Assembly (NCBI RefSeq): GCF_000875975.1
Contig: NZ_BAWW01000007.1
Location: forward strand, 62,001 to 126,000
Source of the DNA: Parachlamydia acanthamoebae
GTDB taxonomy: Bacteria; Chlamydiota; Chlamydiia; Chlamydiales; Parachlamydiaceae
Reading direction: 5' to 3'
Length of the DNA stretch: 64,000 nucleotides
Shown: in pieces, positions 56,791 through 64,000 of the stretch
Layout of the letters: each line of letters starts with the position of its first letter
Numbering within the stretch: the first letter of the stretch is position 1
Translations under genes and position numbers: made by a program
The notes under the pieces: model-generated
Told to the model about the DNA's origin: nothing
What the model saw: the letters and a program-made list of their open reading frames with translations, nothing else
Databases searched by the model: none

Positions 56791-57786
56791 ATGACAGTTC
56801 AAAAAAGGGCGCGCATTATAGGTCTTGGTTCTTATTTGCCCGAACGCATTTTGAGTAACTTCGATTTAGAAAAAATCGTCGATACGAGTGATGAATGGAT
56901 CTCATCCCGCACAGGGATGAAAGAAAGGCGCATTGCCGCCCCCGATGAATTTGCTTCAGATATGGGAAGAGAAGCAGCTTTAAAAGCCCTGCAAAAAAGT
57001 GGTGTAGCAGCAGAAGAAATCGATATCATTTTAGTAGCTACCACAACACCCGATTACATGATGCCAACTACCGCCAACCTCATTCAAGCTCAAATTGGGG
57101 CAAAAAAAGCCGCGGCGGTTGATTTTCATGCAGCATGCACAGGCTTTCTTTACGGCTTATCTTTAGCTAAAGCTTATATCGAATCCGGGATGTACCGGAA
57201 TGTTTTGCTCATCGCAACTGAAAAAATGACTGCCTTTGTGGACTACACAGATCGAAACACCTGCATTCTTTTTGGAGATGGAGCTGCTGCTGCGGTTATA
57301 TCTGGCCAAGGGGAAGGCCTTCTAATCGGAGATGTTTGCCTAGGCTCTGATGGTGATCAAGCGCATTTAATTACACTTCTTGGAGGAGGCACACGCCACC
57401 CTTGTTCACAAGAATCCTTAAAAGGAGGATTGCATTACTTCCGCATGCTAGGCAAAGAAGTGTTTAAACATGCTGTGCGTCGCATGACTGCTGCCGCCGA
57501 AACATGCATTAGCCGAGCAAGCCTACAACCCGATCAAATTGAATGGCTCATTCCCCATCAAGCGAATGAACGGATTATTGATGCCGTAGGAAAAAACTTT
57601 GCTATCCCAACAGAAAAAATCTACAAAACCGTGCATAAATATGGAAATACTTCCGCTCCAAGCGCTGCCATAGCCCTTGATGAGCTCATGCAAGAACATC
57701 CCATTCAAGAAAATCAAAATCTTTTAATGGTTGCTTTTGGGGCAGGCTTAACATGGGGAGCCACCATATTGACTAAGTGCCTATAA
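56791..57786 (+). CDS. fabH: 3-oxoacyl-ACP synthase III
   Basis: A 331-residue condensing enzyme that starts fatty acid synthesis from acyl-CoA and malonyl-ACP. Catalytic residues are in DFHAACTGFL (Cys116), IPHQANERI (His256) and KYGNTSAPS (Asn286). The ATG at 56791 follows tggagtc; an in-frame TTG at 56776 is less likely. It opens the plus-strand fabH-fabD-fabG-acpP operon, divergent from recR. Confidence 0.95.
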   Translation: MTVQKRARIIGLGSYLPERILSNFDLEKIVDTSDEWISSRTGMKERRIAAPDEFASDMGREAALKALQKSGVAAEEIDIILVATTTPDYMMPTTANLIQAQIGAKKAAAVDFHAACTGFLYGLSLAKAYIESGMYRNVLLIATEKMTAFVDYTDRNTCILFGDGAAAAVISGQGEGLLIGDVCLGSDGDQAHLITLLGGGTRHPCSQESLKGGLHYFRMLGKEVFKHAVRRMTAAAETCISRASLQPDQIEWLIPHQANERIIDAVGKNFAIPTEKIYKTVHKYGNTSAPSAAIALDELMQEHPIQENQNLLMVAFGAGLTWGATILTKCL

Positions 57787-57806
57787 TAACGGGGAGAAAT
57801 AATCAT

Positions 57807-58739
57807 ATGTCAAAAAAAATCGCCTTTATTTTTCCTGGACAAGGTTCACAATATCCTGGCATGGGAAAAGAGTTTGTCGAAACATTTCCCCTTGCTAAGC
57901 AAATCTTTGAGGAAGCTGACGACCGGTTAAAAAGAAAACTTTCAGCATTGATTTTGCAAGGACCCGAAGCTGAACTTACTGAAACAAAAAACAGTCAAGT
58001 CGCTATTTACGTCACAAGCTACGCCATTTTACGCTGCGTACAACACGAATTCCCTCACTTGTATCCCACTTATTGCGCAGGACTCAGTTTAGGGGAATAC
58101 ACAGCTGCAACGGCGGCAGGCAAAATCTCATTTGCAGACGGTTTAACACTTGTCCAATCCCGTGGCCAGTTTATGAATGACGCCTGTGAAAAAACAGCGG
58201 GGACAATGGCTGTTGTGCTCGGATTAGATGCTGATACAGTCGAAGATCTGGTAAACGCTCTAAATCTTCCCCATGACCTGTGGGTAGCAAACTACAATTG
58301 CCCTGGGCAAGTGGTGATTTCAGGAACCCTCAAAGGGATTGAAGAAGGATCTGCAGCAGCCAAAGCCAAGGGGGCAAAACGAATTCTCCCTCTTCAGGTA
58401 CACGGAGCTTTTCATAGCGGTCTGATGCGCGAAGCTGAAGAACGGCTTGCCGAACATGTACAGCAGGCATCCTTTACAGATAGTCCCGTTCCTCTCGTGA
58501 TGAATGTCACAGGAACTTCTGCAAATGACCTCGAAGAAATTCGCTCTAACTTAATTAAACAAGTCACCCATTCTGTTCGTTGGCAACAAGGGATTGAACA
58601 CATTTGCAAACAAGGAATCGATCAATTTATTGAATTTGGCTGCGGCAAAACATTGGCTGGCTTTAATAAACGGATAGGCGTTCTCGCCCCTACATTGTCG
58701 ATTGAAACTCTTGCAGATTTAAAACATTTAGCGGAATGA
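57807..58739 (+). CDS. fabD: Malonyl CoA-ACP transacylase
   Basis: A 310-residue acyltransferase loading malonyl onto ACP. The N-terminal FPGQGSQYPGMGKEF, the nucleophile elbow GLSLGEYTA (Ser94) and HGAFHSGLM (His203) are present. The ATG at 57807 has RBS ggggagaa; the frame is open further upstream but that part overlaps fabH. Its stop overlaps the fabG region. Confidence 0.95.
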   Translation: MSKKIAFIFPGQGSQYPGMGKEFVETFPLAKQIFEEADDRLKRKLSALILQGPEAELTETKNSQVAIYVTSYAILRCVQHEFPHLYPTYCAGLSLGEYTAATAAGKISFADGLTLVQSRGQFMNDACEKTAGTMAVVLGLDADTVEDLVNALNLPHDLWVANYNCPGQVVISGTLKGIEEGSAAAKAKGAKRILPLQVHGAFHSGLMREAEERLAEHVQQASFTDSPVPLVMNVTGTSANDLEEIRSNLIKQVTHSVRWQQGIEHICKQGIDQFIEFGCGKTLAGFNKRIGVLAPTLSIETLADLKHLAE

Positions 58740-58753
58740 ACAAGGAACTCTCT

Positions 58754-59506
58754 ATGATTACTTTATCTCCTGCATCCATAGCCCTTGTGACTGGCGGCAA
58801 CGCAGGAATTGGCAAAGCAATTGCCCAAAACTTAGCACAAGCTGGGGCCACAGTCATTATTTTCGGTACCAATGCAGAACGAGGACAAGCGGCTGTCGGT
58901 GAAATTAACGCTTTAACAGGAAAACCATCCACAACTTTTTTTCAAGTTAATGTGGCCAATACAGCTGAGGTTGACCAAGCCATCCAAACGATTTTAGCAC
59001 AATTTGGACATGTGGATATCCTCGTCAACAATGCGGGTATCACACGTGATGGCTTACTCATGAAGATGAGTGAAGCGGATTGGGATGAGGTAATGGACAC
59101 CAACGTTAAGTCCTGCTACAACCTTTGCAAAGCTCTTGCTCGCACAATGATTAAAACGCGAAAGGGAAAAATCATCAATATCAGCTCTGTTATTGGCTTG
59201 ACAGGAAATGCTGGACAAGTGAATTATGCATCTTCCAAAGCCGCATTGATCGGATTTACAAAAGCCTTAGCAAAGGAACTTGCTCCCCGCAACATTTGCG
59301 TAAATTGCATCGCTCCTGGATTTATTGAAACACGTATGACAGATGTGATGACAGAGACCCAAAGAAAATCTATTTTAGACTCCATTCCTTTGGGTCGCAT
59401 GGGGTCACCTGAAGATATTGCGCAAGCCACTCTGTACCTCGCATCCCCTGCATCCGACTACATGACAGGCCAGGTCCTCGTGGTCGATGGCGGAATGGTC
59501 ATGTAA
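58754..59506 (+). CDS. fabG: 3-oxoacyl-ACP reductase
   Basis: A 250-residue short-chain dehydrogenase using NADPH. Motifs: TGGNAGIGKAIA nucleotide loop, NNAGITRDGLL, catalytic Ser145, Tyr158 and Lys162 (YASSK), and the ending MTGQVLVVDGGMVM. Start choice: the ATG at 58754 follows aaggaactctct, while an ATG at 58736 overlaps the fabD stop (ATGA); both are possible. Third gene of the fab operon. Confidence 0.94.
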   Translation: MITLSPASIALVTGGNAGIGKAIAQNLAQAGATVIIFGTNAERGQAAVGEINALTGKPSTTFFQVNVANTAEVDQAIQTILAQFGHVDILVNNAGITRDGLLMKMSEADWDEVMDTNVKSCYNLCKALARTMIKTRKGKIINISSVIGLTGNAGQVNYASSKAALIGFTKALAKELAPRNICVNCIAPGFIETRMTDVMTETQRKSILDSIPLGRMGSPEDIAQATLYLASPASDYMTGQVLVVDGGMVM

Positions 59507-59545
59507 GGCAAAAATTATTATGAACTCCTAAAAAAAGGAACATAT

Positions 59546-59800
59546 ATGACAATAGAACAAGAAGTAATTGATATCGTCGTCGAGCAACTCGGTGTCGATA
59601 AAGATGAGGTCGCTCTTGACAAGTCATTTGTCGAAGATCTCAACGCAGATTCATTAGATCTCACAGAACTCATCATGACTTTTGAAGAGCGTTTTAAAGA
59701 ATATGATTGTGAAATTTCCGAAGAGCAAGCCGAAAAGCTCAAAACAGTCGGCGATGCTGTCACATTCATTCAAAAATGCGCGGATCAAAAAAAAGGGTAA
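59546..59800 (+). CDS. acpP: Acyl carrier protein
   Basis: An 84-residue acidic four-helix protein; the phosphopantetheine site is [12 protein letters not shown] with Ser36. RBS aaaggaac. It carries acyl chains for FabH, FabD and FabG encoded just upstream and for LpxD. It is somewhat longer than the usual 77 residues at the C-terminus (KCADQKKG). Confidence 0.95.
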   Translation: MTIEQEVIDIVVEQLGVDKDEVALDKSFVEDLNADSLDLTELIMTFEERFKEYDCEISEEQAEKLKTVGDAVTFIQKCADQKKG

Positions 59801-59813
59801 CAAACGGATCCTT

Positions 59814-59978
59814 ATGAAAAGATTCATATACTTATTCTGCATGCTGTGTGCGTTTTCGATGGCAAGCTGCTATCGAATGCCCGGAGAGGATGATTGTTCG
59901 GTTATTCCAACCACAAATAACCTTTCCATCACAGGACAAGGGAGCAACCAAAGCTGGACTCCTTCCGTTCAATATTGA
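59814..59978 (+). CDS. Very small lipoprotein
   Basis: A 54-residue protein starting at 59814 with MKRFIYLFCMLCAFSMASC: a basic start, a hydrophobic stretch and a lipobox ending MASC, followed by a 35-residue polar mature part (YRMPGEDDCSVIPTTNN...). An RBS-like cggat precedes the ATG. It lies 13 bases after acpP. Probably a membrane-anchored small lipoprotein of unknown role; a second Cys in the mature part could form a disulfide. Confidence 0.6.
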   Translation: MKRFIYLFCMLCAFSMASCYRMPGEDDCSVIPTTNNLSITGQGSNQSWTPSVQY

Positions 59979-60059
59979 TTTTACCCCAGTGAATGTCACA
60001 AACATTTCACTGGGATAAATTTGCTCCATCTAAAAGCGATCGAACCCCAGGCCCATCCT

Positions 60060-60533
60060 ATGGTAAAATTAAAGCTAGATAGAATCATCGAGTATCTATT
60101 TTCAAAAAATTATGCCTTGAAACTGCAACCTGAAATGGATCAAGCTTACCTTTTATTGAAAATTGAAGGCAAAGAGTACCCTCTTTTCATCCGTATCTTG
60201 GATGGAGAAAACTTTTTACAACTCCTCGTTTTCTTTCCGGAAGCAATTAAAAAAGGCTGCTTTAATGATATGGCACGTTTGCTTCACCTCATCAACAAAG
60301 AAATCGATGTTCCGGGATTCTGCATGGATGAAGAAAATGGATTCGTTTTCTACCGCCTTCTCATCCCCGCCATCAATCAAGAAATCGATGAAGGCCTTCT
60401 TGAGACCTATATCAAATCCTGCGAACTACTTTCCAAAACCTTCTCTCCTGCAATTGAGAACGTTGCAAATGGAGATCTAGATTTTGAAACGGTATTTCAG
60501 CGTACACAAGAAGAAAAAAAACATACCCTTTAG
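60060..60533 (+). CDS. YbjN/DUF1821-like protein, probable Mcsc-type T3S chaperone
   Basis: A 157-residue acidic protein with the alpha-beta layout of type III secretion chaperone-like YbjN proteins: an N-terminal helix (KLKLDRIIEYLFSKNYALKL), strands with AYLLLKIEGKEYPLFIRIL and NFLQLLVFFPEAI, helix MARLLHLINKEIDVPGF, strand GFVFYRLLIP and a C-terminal helix. In C. trachomatis the multi-cargo chaperone Mcsc (CT260) is of this type and lies beside dnaQ, as here. The identification combines fold impression and synteny recalled from memory. The ATG at 60060 is preferred over a TTG at 60021. Confidence 0.6.
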   Translation: MVKLKLDRIIEYLFSKNYALKLQPEMDQAYLLLKIEGKEYPLFIRILDGENFLQLLVFFPEAIKKGCFNDMARLLHLINKEIDVPGFCMDEENGFVFYRLLIPAINQEIDEGLLETYIKSCELLSKTFSPAIENVANGDLDFETVFQRTQEEKKHTL

Positions 60534-60539
60534 CATAAA

Positions 60540-61235
60540 ATGAAAGCCCTTTATTACGATACAGAAACAACCGGGATAAAAGCTGACAGAGATTATGTGA
60601 TCGAGTTAGCTGTCTATGATCCCGTAGGTAATCGCACATTTGAACGATTGATCAATCCAGGTGTCCCCATTCCTCCTGAGGCAACTGCCATCCATCATAT
60701 CACAGACGAGATGGTTGCAAATGCCCCCTCATTTGGCGAGATCATTGAAGAATTCAAAGAGTTTTGTTCGGGCGATGTCGTTTTAATCGCACATAATAAC
60801 GATCAGTTTGATATCCATTTTCTACGAAATGAGTTTAAACGAAGCAACCAAGAGCTGCCCCCATGGAAATTTTTGGATACTTTAAAGTGGGCAAGACGTT
60901 ACAGAAATGATCTTCCACGGCACACTCTACAGTTTCTGCGTGGAATCTATGGGATTGCGGAAAATAATGCCCATAGGGCACTTGATGATGTTATCGTTCT
61001 TCACCAAGTTTTCTCTGCCATGCTTGACGACTTGTCAATTGCAGAGGCTTACGCGCTCATGAACCAACCAAAAGACATACAACACATGCCTTTCGGCAAG
61101 CATCAAGGGATGCCCCTAAAGCAAGTTCCAGCAAGCTATATCCAATGGCTCGCAGGTACTGGAGCTTTTGAAAAGCCTGAAAACCTGGAACTTAGACAAT
61201 GTTTTGAAAAGCTTGGCCTTTTAAATGTCGGCTGA
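60540..61235 (+). CDS. DnaQ-like 3'-5' exonuclease with DUF3820 tail
   Basis: A 231-residue DEDDh exonuclease. Exo I is YYDTETTGIKADRDYVIELAVYD (Asp and Glu split by Thr), Exo II is LIAHNNDQFDIHFLRNEF and Exo III is HRALDDVIVLHQVF. The C-terminal 55 residues (MPFGKHQGMPLKQVPASYIQWLAGTGAF, split by eye) resemble DUF3820, which is often joined to such exonucleases. It may proofread or act in repair. It begins six bases after the chaperone-like gene and overlaps the epimerase-like gene by 11 bases. Confidence 0.88.
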   Translation: MKALYYDTETTGIKADRDYVIELAVYDPVGNRTFERLINPGVPIPPEATAIHHITDEMVANAPSFGEIIEEFKEFCSGDVVLIAHNNDQFDIHFLRNEFKRSNQELPPWKFLDTLKWARRYRNDLPRHTLQFLRGIYGIAENNAHRALDDVIVLHQVFSAMLDDLSIAEAYALMNQPKDIQHMPFGKHQGMPLKQVPASYIQWLAGTGAFEKPENLELRQCFEKLGLLNVG

Positions 61236-62040
61236 TTTAAACATTGGCATTTTAGGCTGTGGCTATGTGGGAAAAGCTGCTGCACAATCCTTGCAGCACC
61301 AGCATTGCGTTACAGCCTCTACACGCCGTTTAAATCGCATTGAAGAATTGTCAACATATGCTACCAAAGTCGTCCTTCTTGAAAAATCCTTCGATTCTTT
61401 GCTCGAAGAACAAGATATTTTAATTGTCTCTGTCGCCCCCTCTCAAAATGACTCCTATGAGCAGTGCTATTTAGAAACTGCGCGGGCGATTACACAATCC
61501 ATAGCAGACTACCCCCGCATCAAGCAAATCATTTATACGAGCAGCACATCTGTATACGGAGAGCATCAGGGAGCCTGGGTAGATGAAGACACGGAGCCCA
61601 AACCTTCAAATAAAAAAACCTGCATCCTACTGGAAACGGAAAACACGCTGCTCTCTTTAGCCTCAGAAACCCTCTCGATTTGCATTTTGCGTCTAGGGGA
61701 GATTTTCGGACCAGGCCGAGAACTAATCAACCGCTTTAACAGTCACGAGAGGAAAATTTTTCCTGGATCAGGAGAAAATTTCACTAATTTAACGCCACTC
61801 AGAGATATCGTTCAAGTCATAAATTATGCGATAAATAACTCCTTAGGAGGTATTTACAATCTTTGTCTTGATGAGCATCCTCCACGTAAATTGCTCTACG
61901 AGCAAATCTGCAAGCGGAATAATTTTCCGGTTCCCCTCTGGGATACACAAAAACAAACAATTCATGTAGGCAATAAACGGGTATTGTGTGATAAAATAAA
62001 GTTAACAGGATATTCACTCCCTTTTCAGGGGCTCGAATAA
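61225..62040 (+). CDS. NAD(P)-dependent epimerase-like protein (extended SDR, YeeZ-like)
   Basis: A 271-residue Rossmann protein. The nucleotide loop is ILGCGYVGKAAAQSL, with STRR after the second strand. Residues in IIYTSSTSVYGEHQGAW supply the Ser/Tyr region of SDRs, and a GEIFGPGREL segment is typical of YeeZ-type proteins. The YxxxK motif is not evident, so catalytic activity is uncertain. Its start overlaps dnaQ. It is the middle gene of the 60-63.7 kb plus-strand string. Confidence 0.75.
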   Translation: MSADLNIGILGCGYVGKAAAQSLQHQHCVTASTRRLNRIEELSTYATKVVLLEKSFDSLLEEQDILIVSVAPSQNDSYEQCYLETARAITQSIADYPRIKQIIYTSSTSVYGEHQGAWVDEDTEPKPSNKKTCILLETENTLLSLASETLSICILRLGEIFGPGRELINRFNSHERKIFPGSGENFTNLTPLRDIVQVINYAINNSLGGIYNLCLDEHPPRKLLYEQICKRNNFPVPLWDTQKQTIHVGNKRVLCDKIKLTGYSLPFQGLE

Positions 62041-62055
62041 AACCCAGAGTATGCA

Positions 62056-62739
62056 ATGAACATCAAAACATTTCGGATGAATGAATGCATTCATGCGGAA
62101 GGATTGGTCGTTGTCATAGACGTGATCCGTGCATTCACAACAGCCGCATTTGCCTTTGCTTCAGGTGTAGAAAAAATCTTCGTCACGAGAACTGTGGATG
62201 AAGCGCTCTCACTGCACGCAAAATTTCCGCATACGCGTACGATGGGAGAGGTCGATGGCTTTGCCATCCAACAATTTAACTATGGGAATTCCCCGCTCCA
62301 GTTTAAAGATGAAAATTTAACCGGAATAACTCTGATTCAACGCACCTCCTCTGGAACCCAGGGAATTATCAATTGTATTCATGCTCAACAAATTCTCGCT
62401 GCCAGCTTTGTTGTAGCTGAAGCGACACTCAAATACATTCGATTCCTTCAACCTGCGCAACTTAGCCTTGTTGTTACTGGCCCTGATAATGCCGACGAAG
62501 ATCTCGCTTTTGCGGATTATCTCAGTGCCAGGTTAAATCACCACAATGTCTCTCCTCGTTCTTATTTAGAACGCGTAAAAAATTCCCCCAGTGGGAAAAA
62601 AGCCTTATTAGATCCACTCAATGGTCGATGTTCTTTTGAAGATTTGCAAGCAGTACTTCAAGTTAACCGCTTCCCTTTCTTCATGGAAGTCCTCAAAGAA
62701 AAAGAACACTTCGTCCTAAAGGCTTTTCCTGAACTATAA
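62056..62739 (+). CDS. ComB-family 2-phosphosulfolactate phosphatase-like protein
   Basis: A 227-residue protein of the ComB family. Family text: VVVIDVIRAFTTAAFAFASG near the start, GEVDGFAIQQFNYGNSPLQF, ITLIQRTSSGTQGI and VVTGPDNADEDLAFADYL. In archaea ComB removes phosphate from 2-phosphosulfolactate in coenzyme M synthesis; in bacteria the family has broader or unknown roles. No other CoM genes are seen here, so the substrate is open. It follows the epimerase-like gene by 15 bases. Confidence 0.82.
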   Translation: MNIKTFRMNECIHAEGLVVVIDVIRAFTTAAFAFASGVEKIFVTRTVDEALSLHAKFPHTRTMGEVDGFAIQQFNYGNSPLQFKDENLTGITLIQRTSSGTQGIINCIHAQQILAASFVVAEATLKYIRFLQPAQLSLVVTGPDNADEDLAFADYLSARLNHHNVSPRSYLERVKNSPSGKKALLDPLNGRCSFEDLQAVLQVNRFPFFMEVLKEKEHFVLKAFPEL

Positions 62740-62753
62740 CCCAGGATCCAGCC

Positions 62754-63722
62754 ATGTTTCTCGGAATATTATTAGTTCTTGTTGCTTGTTTGATTTGGGG
62801 GCTAATTTTCGTAGTTCCCCTCTTTATGGATGGTTTTACGCCATTCGAAATCGCCCTTGGCAGGCACTTTTGCTTTGGCACATTATCACTTGGAATTTTA
62901 GCCGGCTTTTGGTGGAGGGGAACATTTAAAGTTTCCCTTGCAATGATTCCTACCGCTTTTAAATTTGCGCTAGTGACCAACATCATCTACTACATCTCGC
63001 TCGTCCTTGCGCTGCGCAGCGCCAGTGCAACAGTCACGGCCTTAATTGCGGGCTTAAGCCCCATTACAATCGCTCTTTACGGAAACCTAAAGCAACGTAC
63101 CTATCGCTTTAAAAGCCTGTTAATACCGAGTCTTCTCATTCTACTTGGCTTAGTTTTAGTCAATTTATCTGCTTTTGAAAATCATTGGATTGCCGACAGT
63201 ATTGAAGATTATTTATTTGGATTAGCTTGTGCAATCATCGCGTTAATAGCCTGGACTTGGTATGTCGTGGCAAATGCTGATTTTTTAAAACGACATCCAG
63301 AAGTCCCTTGCAGCCAATGGGCTACCATGATTGGAACGGCTACTTTCTGCTGGGTCGTTGTGGTTGCAACAGTCATCGGGATTATTGATTCCACATTGGT
63401 CGATATCACCAAAATGGTGACTTTTGAAGAGGAGTTAATCGCCTTCCTCGCTGGATGTTTAATTTTAGGAATTATTTGTTCCTGGTGTGGCTCTTATCTG
63501 TGGAATAGAGCTAGCACCCTTCTTCCCATCGCTTTAGCTGGCCAATTGACCATTTTTGAAACTGTTTTTGCTCTTATTCTCGTATTCTTCATCGAACAAC
63601 GCGTACCCTTCTATACCGAAGTCGCTGGCATGACTTTAATGCTTGGAGCGATTGCAGGGAGCCTATGGTTTCTTGGCTCCCCTGAACAGACCAAAGAGGC
63701 TGAAGTCTCCAAGTTAGACTAA
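62754..63722 (+). CDS. DMT-superfamily transporter (EamA family)
   Basis: A 322-residue protein with about ten hydrophobic helices in two EamA repeats: the first starts [20 protein letters not shown] and ends near residue 135, the second begins [20 protein letters not shown]. This is the drug/metabolite transporter layout; the cargo (amino acids, nucleotides or other metabolites from the host) is not shown by sequence. Fourteen bases after the ComB-like gene. Its stop overlaps the opposing DUF1328 gene by four bases. Confidence 0.85.
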   Translation: MFLGILLVLVACLIWGLIFVVPLFMDGFTPFEIALGRHFCFGTLSLGILAGFWWRGTFKVSLAMIPTAFKFALVTNIIYYISLVLALRSASATVTALIAGLSPITIALYGNLKQRTYRFKSLLIPSLLILLGLVLVNLSAFENHWIADSIEDYLFGLACAIIALIAWTWYVVANADFLKRHPEVPCSQWATMIGTATFCWVVVVATVIGIIDSTLVDITKMVTFEEELIAFLAGCLILGIICSWCGSYLWNRASTLLPIALAGQLTIFETVFALILVFFIEQRVPFYTEVAGMTLMLGAIAGSLWFLGSPEQTKEAEVSKLD

Positions 63723-63883
63723 ATGCCTGCCCTTCCGCCAAATAATAATGAAATCACAAAAAGAACTAAAAAGAGAACAAATAAAATCTTCGCTATTTGA
63801 GTTGCTGTACCAGCAATTCCACCAAAACCGAGAACGCCTGCAATAATGGCTACAATTAAAAAAATAACAGCCCAGCTTAACAT
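63719..63883 (-). CDS. DUF1328 (YtjA-type) small membrane protein
   Basis: A 54-residue protein read on the minus strand: [20 protein letters not shown], then [18 protein letters not shown] and the ending LLFGGRAGI. This is the complete DUF1328/YtjA pattern: two hydrophobic helices with a GFGGIAG turn. RBS aaggagaa lies seven bases before the ATG. Function unknown; related genes are often stress-induced. It overlaps the DMT transporter gene tail-to-tail by four bases. Confidence 0.88.
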   Translation of the reverse strand: MLSWAVIFLIVAIIAGVLGFGGIAGTATQIAKILFVLFLVLFVISLLFGGRAGI

Positions 63884-64000
63884 AATTTTCTCCTTGTTGT
63901 TTCCAACGTAAAAAGGCTATTTTTTTTAGTCAACGATAAATTATTTTTTTCTCTACAAGATAGAACTGTTTTCATTGAAAAAGATAAATTGCTATGATTG

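Overview
The window looks like chromosomal DNA of an environmental chlamydia of the Parachlamydiaceae type, an obligate symbiont of amoebae. The taxonomic clues are tandem cysteine-rich OmcA-type lipoproteins next to a large OmcB-type envelope protein, and several gene strings that I recall from Chlamydia trachomatis: ybbR-cdaA near cydAB, xseA-xseB-dxs, lpxD-skp-bamA-recR facing fabH-fabD-fabG-acpP, and an Mcsc-like chaperone next to dnaQ. Genes absent from pathogenic chlamydiae (trehalose synthesis, a MenE-like ligase, a fatty acid desaturase, an IS256 remnant, a collagen-like protein) argue for an environmental lineage. The species assignment is inference; no rRNA or tRNA gene is visible.

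Layout. 1-2.3 kb: 3' part of a DUF3604 gene, an NqrM-like small membrane protein and menG. 2.3-4.2 kb: a two-repeat protein with a PI3/4-kinase-like C-terminus (effector candidate). 4.3-7.3 kb: a menE-like ligase and, divergently, pyk. 7.4-13.3 kb, minus strand: an unknown 560-residue protein, folP, cdaA, ybbR, rsmE and a secreted protein with a perfect Gly heptad. 13.6-17.1 kb: cydAB and a desaturase. 17.1-20.6 kb, minus strand: nusB, murB, PHP phosphoesterase, folC. 21-25 kb: a small unknown, a zinc alcohol dehydrogenase, omcB with its terminator, and two omcA-like genes. 25.4-32.3 kb, minus strand: rnr-xseA-xseB-dxs-nadK. 32.3-38.7 kb: a methyltransferase, a Na+/H+ antiporter, uspA, leuS, mutM.

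38.7-45 kb is the accessory region. It holds a secreted protein, two IS256-family 3' tails in inverted orientation around a small membrane-protein locus, a large autotransporter, and three tandem paralogous bilobed membrane proteins that look like inclusion-membrane (Inc) candidates. 45-49.3 kb is a tightly overlapping trehalose operon (DUF5752, treT, otsB, otsA). 49.8-51.6 kb encodes a collagen-like protein with a BclA/BclB-like C-terminal domain and a beta-barrel porin. 51.8-60 kb is the conserved envelope and lipid block. 60-63.9 kb carries an Mcsc-like chaperone, dnaQ with a DUF3820 tail, an epimerase, a ComB-family phosphatase, a DMT transporter and a short DUF1328 gene.

The core blocks supply isoprenoid, folate, fatty acid, menaquinone and peptidoglycan precursors, plus respiration and outer membrane assembly. 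The accessory blocks supply surface structure and probable host-interaction factors. The most novel-looking items are the Inc-like triplet, the kinase-like effector candidate, the Gly-heptad protein and the collagen/BclA-like protein.
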